Shown: in pieces, positions 1-12,500 of the stretch | Numbering within the stretch: the first letter of the stretch is position 1 | Layout: every line of letters begins with the position of its first letter | From: Chondrilla cf. caribensis | Lineage: Eukaryota; Porifera; Demospongiae; Chondrillida; Chondrillidae | NCBI GenBank assembly: GCA_964020155.1 | Contig: OZ026558.1 | Span: 160,001 to 190,000 of the forward strand | Length of the DNA stretch: 30,000 bases | Reading direction: 5' to 3' | Position numbers and translations under genes: made by a program | The notes under the pieces: model-generated | Seen by the model: only the letters and a program-made list of their open reading frames with translations | Told to the model about the DNA's origin: nothing | Database searches by the model: none

Positions 1-882
1 CAAACCCAAGGTCTTTGCACATGAAGTCAAATAAGGTAGGAATGGTGCGGAAGATGAAATGGCATGGAAGACATTTTTGTTACGAGAATAAATGGCAGCT
101 TTATAAAGGTTGGAGGTTGAATAGATGAAAATCTGAACGTTTTGATAGTTATTCTCTCTGTCAGCACTGTCTACAAGACAAATTTAACCATTTAGGATAT
201 ACGTAAATAGTAAGGTTTAGGTCACGTAATTACTTTCGCTGTGGATTAATATCAGTGTTGTTTTGACTAATCGTAACTATAACTTAAATATGTTTTAGTA
301 ATGCTCTGGACCTTTTAGTTAATCGTAAATATAACTAACTAAAAGTACAGGAATCACCTTCAAAAAACTATAACTGTAACTAAAAACATGATTAATGTCC
401 CTAACTAAAACTATAATCAAATATCTGCCACAAATCTTATAGTTGCTGTACAAGACTATGTTGGGGTACAAAGAGACCATATTAGCACCATAAAATTGTT
501 CCCATTAAATGGAAATGGTGTGTTTATATACTGGTTATTGAAGACTAGGAGTATTGGGAACTGTGTAGGCATGAGCATATCATGATGGTAGAGTGTACAT
601 GAAAAACACACATTACTGTAACTAATACTAATAATGTAACTATAACTATAACTAGAATATTTGCAGTTTGAAGTGAAAACTGTAACTATAACTAAAATCT
701 AGGAGTTAACCACATACTATAACCAAAACTAAAATTCTATTTTCTGTCATTAGTCGATTAACTATAACTATTACTAAAATAGGTTTTTGCTAACTAAAAC
801 AACACTAAATAAAATAAGAAAGTACTAGTGCTGAACTAAAGAGTGGGGCGTACAAAGTCGCCCCAGTGGCCCCTATTCCGAT
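1..882. other. AT-rich intronic sequence of gene B with degenerate TAACTA-type repeats
   Basis: Presumed intron 5 of semaphorin gene B. From about 240 to 800 the motifs TAACTA, CTATAAC and ACTAAAA recur irregularly, without a fixed period. No counterpart of gene A exon 6 is recognisable here, so the next exon of gene B must be further left. A short inverted repeat (TGGGGCG/CGCCCCA, about 844-865) precedes the 9-bp array. Confidence 0.5.
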
Positions 883-947
883 GCCACTGTACACACAGTA
901 CACACAGTACACACAGTACACACAGTACACACAGTACACACAAGTAC
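883..947. repeat. 9-bp minisatellite (CACAGTACA) abutting gene B exon 5 donor
   Basis: About six copies of CACAGTACA end directly at the exon 5 splice donor, which on the minus strand reads GAG|GTACTTGTG. The same array, longer, occupies the same position in gene A. Confidence 0.85.
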
Positions 948-1385
948 CTCCACATAGGAACAAGAAGGGTGGTATGCACTTGTTCCACAAATGAAGAGGG
1001 TTTCTGGGTCACGACCAGGGAGAATGTCAAAGTGGCGAATGTGGTTGTGGCAACGGTACTCTTCCTGTGTGGATAACAGGAAGCACAGAATCACAGGTTG
1101 GACAGGAAATATATTTAACAGGAAGTACAAATTACTGTGAAAAATTTAACTCACAATTTGTGATAATGATGTAGCTCTTTTCAATATTCGAATACAGTCA
1201 TCCCTTGAAGGTGAGTCTAGTGATATCTACACACAGTAATGAGTCATGACGTAGTTGAGAGGATGAAGTAGTCACTGTCATTGTGATGGGATGCTAACCT
1301 TTCCCTCAAGATTCAGTGAAGAGTCTAGTACATATGCAGCATCCCTGAGTGTGTGTGTGTGTGTGTATGTGTGTGTGTGTGTGTG

Positions 1386-1464
<79 letters not shown>

Positions 1465-1789
1465 ATATGCATGAAGGCAATCAAATCAACCATATAATCA
1501 TCATAACACATTTTTATTCACACACTCGCACTAAACATACATGGCTCCAATTAATATTCTTTCGGTTCCACCAATCATATTGAGTTGTAAAGGGGAGGAG
1601 AAATGACGCTGTTCACCATCAGTTAAATTTTCAGTGTCTGTGAAATTGTAACATCCATTTTCTTCTGCAAGGGACAAGAAGTAGATTCTCAAGGGACCAT
1701 AAGTGAAAAGATGTGTTAATAATTAACAGTAATATGGACACTTCAACGTTTACAGTTTACTGACCCATGAACAAACTTAATAATGGAAT

Positions 1790-1847
<58 letters not shown>

Positions 1848-2310
1848 GCGAGTATAGAAAAGTTATGAGGAATTGTACTCAGGAATGCCAAACACACCAC
1901 AGGTGGGAGCTTAAAGTGCTTAGCGTACATTTAGCTGGGTGTCTGAGATGGTAGTCCGTAGGGCAGTAGACTGCCCCGGTTCAACTATGCTTCCCAATCC
2001 CTGACCCAGGAACTAAAGACTCTTTAAATATTAATTACGTCCATGACATCTCTACATATCATGTCAAGTCTACTCCAGCTGTCTGTGATTAACCACTGGT
2101 AATTTGACAGTGTTTACATAGTGGCTCCTCCCACGGACCCCCATGGTGACCACTGAGTAAACAAGGACCGTGAGACAGTAGTCTCTACTACAGCTTTGAG
2201 TGTAATTGAGAACAAGGAAACTTGTAGAGGTAATATTACAATGAAAACACGTTCACAATGTAACGAATATATCATCAGGAAGTGTGTTTTTAATTTTTAT
2301 TAATTATTAG

Positions 2311-2370
<60 letters not shown>

Positions 2371-2376
2371 CACACA

Positions 2377-2446
<70 letters not shown>

Positions 2447-2464
2447 AACACACACGTACACACA

Positions 2465-2515
<51 letters not shown>

Positions 2516-3070
2516 ACACACACGTACACACACACACACACACACAACACGCATAACAACGTAGACAGAAGCCACAAAACGGCCGTCCGTACAGTTGCTT
2601 TGTTAACGCGCACGAAAGGCTCCACACAAAAGAAGATATTCCACAAGTTTGGAGCTAATGGAGGCTAATAGTGAGATAGTCATCAACACGTTTGGCGGGA
2701 ACCGGAGTGGAACGCGATACAAACACCACAAAATGGACCTGACCCAAGCTCCTATCCGACAGCCTAGGGTTGATACAAGGACTGGACTTCGATTGTTGAA
2801 GCCTTACTTTACGTCTTGTCCACACAAACACGTTCATTAGTAAAGCTGCACACACGGGATGAGTGTTGTGTACGCTAAAAGACCCGGATAAACGGTCCTC
2901 GCTAAACTACAGGCACAAATATTCGAGGCTATACCTGTTAAACAGAAGGAATAGGCTCTTGTGGCGCGATCCGTCTCCTCGACGACCAGGGGTACGACGC
3001 TTCTGTCCAGAACCTGAGAGACTGACAGTACGTGAAGATACCCTGCCACGAAGAACGCTACCCTCCACAT
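948..3070 (-). CDS. Semaphorin gene B, 5' part (exons 1-5), partial at left edge
   Basis: This is a cell-surface or secreted semaphorin, a ligand/receptor of the Sema-plexin system. Minus-strand exons are 2935-3070, 1541-1664, 1299-1344, 1155-1226 and 948-1064. All are bounded by GT-AG, and the phases (1,2,0,0,0) chain into 165 codons without a stop. Exon 1 starts at the ATG at 3068-3070 and gives a hydrophobic N-terminus ([16 protein letters not shown]) typical of a signal peptide. Exon 2 ends in LIGAM and exon 3 continues DAAYVLD, the first Sema strands. Exon 5 carries the Sema hallmark [12 protein letters not shown]. All five exons align with exons 1-5 of the complete gene downstream (4782-16141), with identical phases; both exon 1s share SQxLDRSxVPL. 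Exon 5 differs by two silent changes only, so it looks functional. The rest of the gene should lie left of base 1. The exon structure is my own reading; no transcript is available. Confidence 0.82.
1351..1465. repeat. (GT)n microsatellite in gene B intron 2
   Basis: About 115 bp of GT dinucleotides with a few TATG and TGCG interruptions. It starts just beyond the exon 3 acceptor and marks one edge of the block shared with gene A. ORFs across it are artefacts. Confidence 0.95.
1665..2310. other. Gene B intron 1, proximal part
   Basis: Non-coding by my reading. It contains a (TG)n run at 1793-1845 and otherwise ordinary AT-leaning sequence; no exon or RNA gene seen. Confidence 0.5.
2311..2546. 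repeat. (AC)n microsatellite with CACGTACAC interruptions
   Basis: About 235 bp of AC repeats in gene B intron 1, broken at intervals by CGTACACACGTA blocks that recur three times. This points to a higher-order duplication of the interrupted unit. Long Cys-Val and Thr-His ORFs here are spurious. Confidence 0.95.
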
Positions 3071-4237
3071 CGTGTTCCAAAGATCTGCTCCTGAAATAAA
3101 ACGCCTTCAGTTACGCCCTGCTGGTGACGATGATGACGTCATGAACATCGGTTTGAATATTGAACATTATAATTATAATATCAGAATAATGATATTATTG
3201 TAGTATTTTATTGTTCACAACGGCTGACAAACGAATCAAATGATCATCAATATATATTGTGCGTTACACAGTAGAATGAATACACCTATGATATGTGGAC
3301 CAGTCAAAGTAGTCTCAATTGTGAGGTGGTCCTAATTCTGAAGTCGAAAGTGTAGAGTTCACTGACAGGTGTTTGATCCAGTTTGGAAGAAAGTGGTTTC
3401 ATTATTCTTTAATTTATTTTTTTCTTATTCTATTATTTTGTTATTCTTAGGGTGTACTATGACTATCAATCAATAATTATTTGAGTGCACCACACCCGAA
3501 GGTGCTAGGACATACGTACCAATGGTCCTATGTAGCACTGTAACATCAATACACATCATCAGAACTAACTATGGAGTATCTAGTACACTAGTCCATCACA
3601 ATGACAAAATAATGAGTACGTTACACACCAAATCTGGCTCACCACATCATTGTGGGAAGACTGAGATATTGGCTAACATGTGGGTATACGCATAAATTAA
3701 ACCATTACTATAATCGGAGTATGTACATATATTTATGGATACTTTAAAGCAAATTAATTAATGGAACTACATTATCTATATTTAAGGATACAGTGAGCCT
3801 TTTTCACCCTGCCTAACTGATTTTTCTCAGTTATTTCGAACTACCTAATTTTGCACCCAGAATGATTGAAAGCAGTATTTTCACTATGGAATGCACTTAG
3901 TCTAATTGAAACAACATTAAATGATATTAATTCCTGAGTCTCCAGGCATGCACCAAAACAGGCACACTCAATAATGGTCCAACACATAACGTTTACATTT
4001 CACTCTAAATGAAACTGGGATGCTTCCTCAATGTGCTATGCATGCAAGCATGCACACTCACTACCACAGGGTCTACGAGATAGGTTCCGACTTCAAGTAC
4101 AGCTAGTGAACAGCTATTGGGTGATGACACTAAAGGAATCTTATATGGTAGAGGTTCATTGTTATTTGGAAAATACTTCATTTTATGGGCAAAGTTATTG
4201 AGTTTAGCATAGCATTAAATTGTATCACTCTAAATCT
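3071..4237. other. Gene B upstream region and AT-rich spacer
   Basis: About 2560-3160 is less AT-rich than the spacer beyond and contains gene B exon 1. From 3160 to 4237 the sequence is AT-rich with no convincing ORF, RNA gene or ordered repeat. A short inverted repeat, TGCATGC/GCATGCA, lies near 4038-4056. Confidence 0.45.
3134..3141. promoter_or_regulatory. Palindromic CRE-type site TGACGTCA upstream of gene B
   Basis: A perfect TGACGTCA lies about 65 bp upstream of the gene B start codon (minus-strand gene). CREB/ATF-family factors bind this sequence in animals. Function here is inference from position. Confidence 0.35.
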
Positions 4238-4352
4238 CCTCTCCTCACCCCACTCTCCCCAAGCACTCCCTCCACCCTCTCCTTCTCCTCACCCCCACCC
4301 TCCCCATGCACTTCCTCCCCCACTCTCCCTCTCCCTACTCTCACTGACCGGG
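4238..4352. repeat. Pyrimidine-rich CTCCC/CACCCC tract
   Basis: An irregular C/T-rich stretch (CTCTCC, CACCCC, CTTCTCC) in the spacer between the two semaphorin genes. It has no clear unit length. Confidence 0.6.
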
Positions 4353-4577
4353 CCAGCCGGGGTTACATGCACTAAACAAACTCCACATTCAATCACCTCA
4401 TAACAGCTCATCTTCCAATAATAACAGCTGGGTGTTGTGTAATACAAAAATAAAGCACATTGACACAAGTCACAGGCCTTACTCACTGATACATAATTTA
4501 TAAGTGATAATATGTACATCAAATATTAAACATATATCAAATTTACATTAGAAAAGAAATAAAATATAAGTTCACCC

Positions 4578-4583
4578 TTTAAT
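4578..4583 (-). terminator. Possible poly(A) signal ATTAAA of semaphorin gene A
   Basis: The minus strand reads ATTAAA about 200 nt past the gene A stop codon (4782-4784). This common variant signal is the nearest candidate I see. No transcript evidence. Confidence 0.3.
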
Positions 4584-4675
4584 ATTGTTATCTAACACAC
4601 CAATTCATGTTATATATTATTATGGAATAATTTTGGAATTTTCTATTAGGAGAAAAACAGTGGATAACACACATG

Positions 4676-4772
4676 CATGTACACACCCACACCCACGCAC
4701 ACCCACACCCACACCCACACACCCACACCCACACCCACACCCACACACACACACACACTCACACACACACTC
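4676..4772. repeat. (CACACC)n / (AC)n array in gene A 3' UTR region
   Basis: Mixed CACACC, CACCCAC and AC units lie immediately downstream of the gene A stop, so they are probably transcribed in its 3' UTR as a GT/GGGTGT-rich tract. Confidence 0.9.
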
Positions 4773-4781
4773 ACCACCAGT

Positions 4782-5801
4782 CTACACACTCTCTTGTGCA
4801 GAATTGTTGGTATATACATGATCGTCCTTTTCAGGAATTTCGTCATAATAGTTGTCACCCTGGTATCCAGTTTGCTTTCCAGTTTGATCCCCATTCTGTT
4901 TTCCAGTTTGATCCCCATTCTGTTTTCCAGTATACTTCTCAGTTTGGTTTCCACTCTCTACAGCATCAACTTTACTATTCAAAGAAACTCCGCCTTCTAG
5001 ATTCCTGGCTCTAAGAAACAGGATCACCATTATCACCAGCGCTACCACCAAGATTGCACACAGCAAAATAAACAATGCAGTCACAACCGAAACAGGAATG
5101 ATGGCACCACTGCTTGGAGGAGAGGTGGACACCACCGAGTCTACCCTCGGGGGCAGGGTGGTAACCTCATCAGACTTGCAACCACCGCACATTGGGGTAA
5201 CCATTGCAACATCATCAACAGATTGTAATCTGCAGCATAAAAACATGATAATTGTCAGTACTACCATGACATGCATGTGACATGCAAAAAAGCATGTTGA
5301 AACATATAAGTCCAAAAACATGTTTAGGGGTGTGGTAATTGCAGGGTGTGGTGGACAAAGGGGTGTGGTAATTGCTGTAGTGTACTCACATGTTCTTTGG
5401 ATCAGAGTCAGCGGTGATCGCGACACAGCGACCATTTGCCATATCATATCCACAGTACGGGTCCCTTACTGCCAGACATTCAGAGCTGGAACAGGACAAC
5501 AAGTGAGTTAGCTGTGATGCTACATCGACAACGACACCAACCAGTGTAAATACAAATACACATGGTGAAATCAACACCAATGGAAACACACAGTGAATGC
5601 CATTAACATGGACACTGTGAATTAATAAAACTACATAAACATCACAGAGTGAAGCACGCCACTTATGATAACTCAACTTACCAGCAGTTCAGACGTTGGC
5701 AGTTTTGTAGTGGAAGGCGATATACACTTGTGTTGGTAGTGGCAAAGAGGAACCTCCCATCGCTAGTGTTCTGTAACAAGTTGAGAAGAGCTATGTATGT
5801 A

Positions 5802-5882
<81 letters not shown>

Positions 5883-8800
5883 GTGTGTGCGTGCGTGTGT
5901 ACGTGCGTGCGTGCGTGTGCTTGTGAGTGTGGGTGCATGTGTGTATGCATCTACATACATATATGTGTACATATGTATGTAAATACGTACCTTTATAAGC
6001 AGCTTATAGACTTGGCTGGCATCATTCAGCTAATACAGCGCAATGTGAGAGGAGATATTGCCATTAATGATACAAACAGTCTATATACTACAACATTGGT
6101 CATAAGTAAGGTGATGTGAGTGCAGCAGTTGAACCTCAGGCTGGGTCCAATTGGTGGGGTTGTTCTAACAATCTCTTGGTTGGAATTTTGATCTCTGATA
6201 AGACTACTGATAAAGGAATGTATTCCAGTGTCCCCAGAGGTCTGACTTATCCAGACTACACTATTCCAGTGTCCCCAGAGGTCTTACTTATCCAGACTAC
6301 ACTGTATTTCAGTGTCCCCAGAGGTCTTACTTATCCAGACTACACTGTATTTCAGTGTCCCCAGAGGTCTTACTTATCCAGACTACACTGTATTTCAGTG
6401 TCCCCAGAGGTCTTACTTATCCAGACTACACTGTATTTCAGGGTCCCCAGAGGTGTGACTTATCCAGACTACACTGTATTCCAGTGTCCCCAGAGGTCTG
6501 ACTTATCCAGACTACACTGTATACCAGTGTCCCCAGAGGTCTTACTTATCCAGACTACACTGTATTCGAGTGTCCTCAGAGGTCTTACTTATCCAACTTA
6601 GTGTCTTCCAGAGTTCAAATCCCCCCCCCCCCCCACACACACACATTGCTGAATTATGTTCCTTATCCGTCCAAAGGAATGATCACTCTATTTTAAGTGG
6701 GTGTGTCATATACGTATGTGTGTCCCCTAATGGGTGTGTCCAGCGGGTGTGTCATACCTGGATAATTTCTGATACAACAGGCTTCATCCCACCTCCGGCT
6801 GTGTCCCTGGCCATGAATATCTTGTAAATCCTTCCATCGGCTGGAGGACACAAGTGGAGGGGTAAATGGGGCTATTTAGTGCACTCACAACCTCCAGTAT
6901 TGGAGACACTCACTGGAACCACCAAACATGACATCTTGATAATCAACATTTCCATTCCTAATGACTGGTTGTTGAGGGTCTACTTGTAGTTTGGTCAGTC
7001 TAACATGAAGAGGTTAATACTTGAGTGTGTGTGCGTGTGTGTGTGTGTGTGTGTGTTTTCACATCAACTTACGATACACCTTCCAAAACAAACAGTGGAG
7101 CATCTCCAATTTGGTCCATATCGGCCTGAATCTCTCGATTGTTTTGACCACTTGTTCTACGACTCAAACCACCATCAGCACACTAAACAACAATAAACAA
7201 CAATAAACAACAACAGTTAAATCAACAAATAAATTAACTATACGCATCACACACTCACAGTCAATCCATCATTGTTACCACCAACAAATTGTCTTGTAAA
7301 TATATCGTAAACTCCATTATTGCCGTTATTGCCTCTAGTACGACTTGCCCTGTATATGCACACAGCACTCCCGGATGGTTGCAGCCTGAACAGAAGAATA
7401 TCAACAATGCACAGTACATACAGTACATACAGTACACACAGTACACACAGTACACACAGTACATACAGTATCTACAGTAAACACAGTAGACACAGTACAT
7501 ACAGTACACATAGTATACACAGTACACACTGTACACACAGTACATACAGTACACACAGTACACACAGTACACACAGTACATACAGTACACACTGTACACA
7601 CAGTACACACAGTATACACAGTACACACTGTACACACAGTACATACAATACACACAGTACACACTCACCCAGTATCTGCAAACAGCCCATATCCGATCAT
7701 GTCATCGGCCACATCTGGGCCATAGCTGCTATTGGTCACCAGTTCAAAGTCAACTGAAGAAGAAAATGAACGTTCACTTCACAACAAATCGTCCACCTCC
7801 ACAACACCATTCCACTCACAGATCCTATTGTAATGGTAGTCCAGAGTTAAGGTGTTCTTTGCGGCTACTTTACACGATATGCCAGCTTTGACAAACGTAA
7901 CTGGATAGTAATACCTCCCTGGATCCACGTTGGGTATCTCACCAGACAACATTGAACTTCCGCTATCGTTCTATGTGGAGAGAGATAGTGTGTGTGTGTG
8001 TGAGTGAGTGTGCGTGTGTGTGCGTGCGCGCGTGTGTGCGTGTGTGCACGTGCTATTCTTCAACCATACCTTACACACACGAGCTATTCTTGATCTCCAT
8101 GACTACAAGAATATAGACAACATAAATACATGAACAGTTTGTAAACAGATTGTTTGTGTTAACTAACATTTATATTTGATTCCTGGAAGACCACAAACAT
8201 GAGGTCTTGAGCTCCACTAGCATCTGTTTCAATAGTGTAATCATGTTCAAATATATCCACAATGATTTGAGGACCTGAAGGGGTGGGGCAATGGGTGTGG
8301 TTGAGGATCAACTGAGACAACATACCGCGAGGAAGGCAAACACATACTTTCTATGAAAGAGTCTTCATTTGGGTCAGTTCTGAGCAATGTTGTGGCACTA
8401 GTGTTGTTGGTATTGTCAACTGACAGCTCTTGGAATCCAATGGTCCCGAAGTTCCGAGTTGAAGTGAGAGTGAGTCCAGTGACAAGGACCGTGTCAGTGG
8501 GATCAAAGTCTGGAGAATAGCGAGAGGAACAAGGAAAGAAAGAGCATCAACACCCTTGTTCTCCCTTAATCTTGGATTAATATGTGCACACACCCCTCAC
8601 ACACACACACACACTCACCCACCCACACACACAGACACAGACACACCCACACACACCCGCTCACCCACCCCCTCACCCCCACTCTCTTCTCTTACTTCTC
8701 ATCATTCCAGTGTAAAACAGAGCAGGGTCTGTTGGTATAAGACCTAGAGCTATCTGCTTATCTCCAGTTGACAGTACACTGGAACCAGACAACAGGTCTC

Positions 8801-9499
8801 TAGTCTGTGAAAAATATGTATGACATTTGCACACTGGTGTGAATCATACACAGTACACACAGTACATACAGTACGTACAGTACATACAGTATACACAGTA
8901 CACACAGTACATACAGTACACACAGTACATACAGTACACACAGTACACACAGTACACACAGTACATACAGTACACACAGTACATACAGTACACACAGTAC
9001 ACACAGTACATACAGTACACACAGTACACACAGTACATACAATACACACAGTACACACAGTACACACAGTACACACAAGTACCTCCACATAGGAACAAGA
9101 AGGGTGGTATGCACTTGTTCCACAAATGAAGAGAGTTTCTGGGTCACGACCAGGGAGAATGTCAAAGTGGCGGATGTGGTTGTGGCAACGGTACTCTTCC
9201 TGTGTGGATAACAGGAAGCACAGAATTATACACAGGACACATGACAGGAAGTACACATCAATTTGACAGGAAGTAAACCTACAATTTGCGGTAGTGACGT
9301 AGCTCTTCTCAATATTGAAATACAGTCATCCCTTGAAGGTGAGTCTAGCGATATCTACACACAGTAATGGAACAAGATGATGATGAATGAGTCATGATAC
9401 AGCTGAGAGGATGAAGTAGTCACTGTCATTGTGATTGGATGCTAACCTTCCCCTGAAGTTTCAGTGAGTAATCCAGTACATATGCAGCATCCCTGAGTG

Positions 9500-9585
<86 letters not shown>

Positions 9586-12500
9586 ATGTGTGTGTGTGTG
9601 CGTATGTGTGTGTGTGCATGTGTGTGTGTGTGCGTGTGTGTGTGTGTGTGATAATGAAGTAAGTACAGTATATTGATGTAATTACATTAAATAAAACCTC
9701 ATTAATAAACAAAGGGGTTCTCTATACATAGTTACAATTGGTGGTAATCATCCTTATTCCATTAGCAGCACACCAACACAACAAGACATACGTACATTGC
9801 TCCCACTAGGAGACCGAAGTTGTCGTTGAAGGTGAGTGTTGAGAAGTGTCGCTGTTCTGTACCTTGTAAGCCTCCTTTGTCGGTGAAGGAGCAGCATCCC
9901 AGCGAGGGGTCTGTAAGGGTGGGGCAAAGAGGAGTGGGAGGAAGTGAACAAAAGACAATACACATTATGTACAGCGGGTCTGTGGTGAAGACACCCCCTG
10001 TAGTGAGGACACCCCCTGAAGTGAGGATACATCCCTGTAGTGAGGACACACACCCCTGTAGTAAGGACACACCCCTGTAGTGAGGACACACCCCTGTAGT
10101 AAGAACACACCCCTGTAGTGAGGACACACCCCTGTAGTGAGGACACACCCCTGTAGTAAGAACACACCCCTGTAGTGAGGACACACCCCTGTAGTGAGGA
10201 CACACCCCTGTAGTGAGGACACACCCCTGTAGTGAGGACACACCCCTGTAGTAAGAACACACCCCTGTAGTGAGGACACACCCCTGTAGTGAGGACACAC
10301 CCCTGTAGTGAGGACACACCCCTGTAGTGAGGACACACCCCTGTAGTGAGGACACACCCCTGTAATGAGGACACACTGACAATGTTCCAAGGCAGTACAA
10401 TCTGGCACTCAACACCTGTCATCATTGGACTCATTTGGAAATATTATGAAGTAGAGTGACTTCAAAGGAATTCTAAAAGCAATGAATTAAGCCAGTATTG
10501 GAGAAAGAGTTCAATGACCTAGCCACTAATGACTAAAATAACCTTAGCGGCTCTGGTCAAGTGAGCACCTTAGCTCTTGGGGATGAGGTGGGATGATTAC
10601 CTAAGCGTTCCGACAGGGAAGGTGCGACCAACCCAGAAAGTGACGATATCTAGTTCAAATTACATTTCTTTCGTAAATCACTTTGGCTTGGAATGGCCAA
10701 CACAACACCAACCAACCATAACCACCTGGACCAGTTGAGGTCTGAATTGAGGACACTTCAACACAAGAGAGGTGTGCACTTATCCCACTAATGACACATC
10801 TCTTTAGGGGAGGTGTACACAGAGCAAATATGGAAGAGAGTGATGTGCCACCTACCTGGAGTGCGTATGCTCATGCACGTACACGCATACTTTGTGCATA
10901 CTTATGGCTGTGCTTATAAGGTGACAGATAGGTGATGATGCATGTCGGGGTGGACGTGCTAACCATCCCAAATGTGGCAACAGTCGGTGTTGATTGACAA
11001 ACATTTTTGGTAATTTGGTAACAGTTGCATCCTTGGACACACATTCACACACTTGCTCACGACCACACACACACACATACACACACACACACACACATAC
11101 ATACACAAACTTACACTAACTCACACCTCATACATATCCATACAATCACACACCTCCTATAACGAGGACACCCTCCTCTAACAAGGACACACCCCTCTAA
11201 CGAGGACACACCCCTCTAACGAGGACACACCCATGCACCATCATGACCTGGTATTTCTGAGTGCCTACGCTCCTGGCTGGGGGGAGGGGTCTGTTTCCAC
11301 GGTAATGACATGTTCCTAAGGATGGCTGAATGAGCTTAACAATGACACCATACCTTCACACCACATCACCCAATAATCAATAAAGAGCAGTTACCTACAC
11401 TACACATAATACATACAATACACACAGTACATATAATACACACAGTACATACAGTACACACAGTACATACAGTGCATACAGTACACACAGTACATACAGT
11501 ACACACAGTACATACAGTGCATACAGTACACACAGTACGTAAGATAGGGAGCAAGAAAAGTATACATACACATGTGCATATATATACTTGCTATACTAAC
11601 CAGTAGTATGTACACATTGCTAATCAGAGTAGACAACTGATCAATTAGCACTGTGACTGGAGGTCAGTGGAGGGAATCCATAAGATGAATCACTATTGAC
11701 ACATAGGTAGGATTGAATGTCCAGTGTCAATACATACCGGCTGAATCAGGTCATTTGGTGATGTTTCAAAGGGCTCCATTCTCCTGGGAAACTGGCATAG
11801 TCTCCCTAAATGTGTGTGCAACTCTCAGCATGGGGTGTGGTAGGTGGTACGGGGTAGCTGGGGTGTGGTAGGTGGTACGGGGTAGCTGGGGTATGGGTAG
11901 CTGGGGTAGTGGGGAGTTGGTACGGGGTAGCTGGTAGTGGGGAGTTGGTACGGGGTAGCTAGTAGTGGGGAGTTGGTACGGGGTAGCGGTGGTAGTGGTA
12001 GCTGTGGTAGTGGGGAGTTGGTACGGGGTGGCTGGGGTGTGGGTAGCTGTGGTAGTGGTAGCTGGTAGTGGTAGCTGTGGTAGTGGTAGCTGTGGTAGTG
12101 GTAGCTGTGGTAGTGGTAGCTGTGGTAGTGGGGAGTTGGTACGGGGTAGCGGTGGTAGTGGTAGCTGTGGTAGTGGGGAGTTGGTACGGGGTGGCTGGGG
12201 TGTGGGTAGCTGTGGTAGTGGTAGCTGGTAGTGGTAGCTGGGGTAGTGGTAGCTGTGGTAGTGGTAGCTGTGGTAGTGGTAGCTGTGGTAGTGGTAGCTG
12301 GTAGTGGTAGCTGTGGTAGTGGGGAGTTGGTACGGGGTAGCTGGTAGTGGGGAGTTGGTACGGGGTAGCTGTGTTAGTGGGGAGTTGGTACGGGGTAGCT
12401 GTGTTAGTGGTAGCTGTGTTAGTGGTAGCTGTGGTAGTGGTAGCTGGTAGTGGTAGCTGTGGTAGTGGTAGCTGTGGTAGTGGTAGCTGGGGTAGTGGTA

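Noticed and set aside
240..800. Telomere-like repeat
   Set aside because: TAACTA-type words are irregular and do not match TTAGGG-type telomeric units.
1278..2668. Cys-Val and Thr-His ORFs over GT/AC runs
   Set aside because: Dinucleotide repeats have no stops in any frame. Only the short DAAYVLD exon (1299-1344) within them is real.
2649..2855. Short ORFs on both strands (63 and 66 codons)
   Set aside because: No domain, no splice partners, mutually overlapping; they lie in gene B intron 1.
9754..10434. Three overlapping minus-strand ORFs of 147-226 codons (CVLTTGVCPHYRGVSSLQG repeat)
   Set aside because: Produced by the 19-bp array (57 bp = 19 codons). The real exon within this span is 9796-9910 only.
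10852..11106. 84-codon minus-strand ORF ending near a GTAGGT donor, considered as semaphorin A exon 1
   Set aside because: No signal peptide, partly (AC)n-derived, and no similarity to gene B exon 1. The 16141 exon shares SQxLDRSxVPL with gene B.
11746..11812. Possible extra semaphorin A exon (minus strand, ending QP|GTATGT)
   Set aside because: It has an open frame and a fair donor but ends in phase 0, whereas exon 2 needs phase 1. Exon 1 (15988-16141) joins exon 2 correctly without it.
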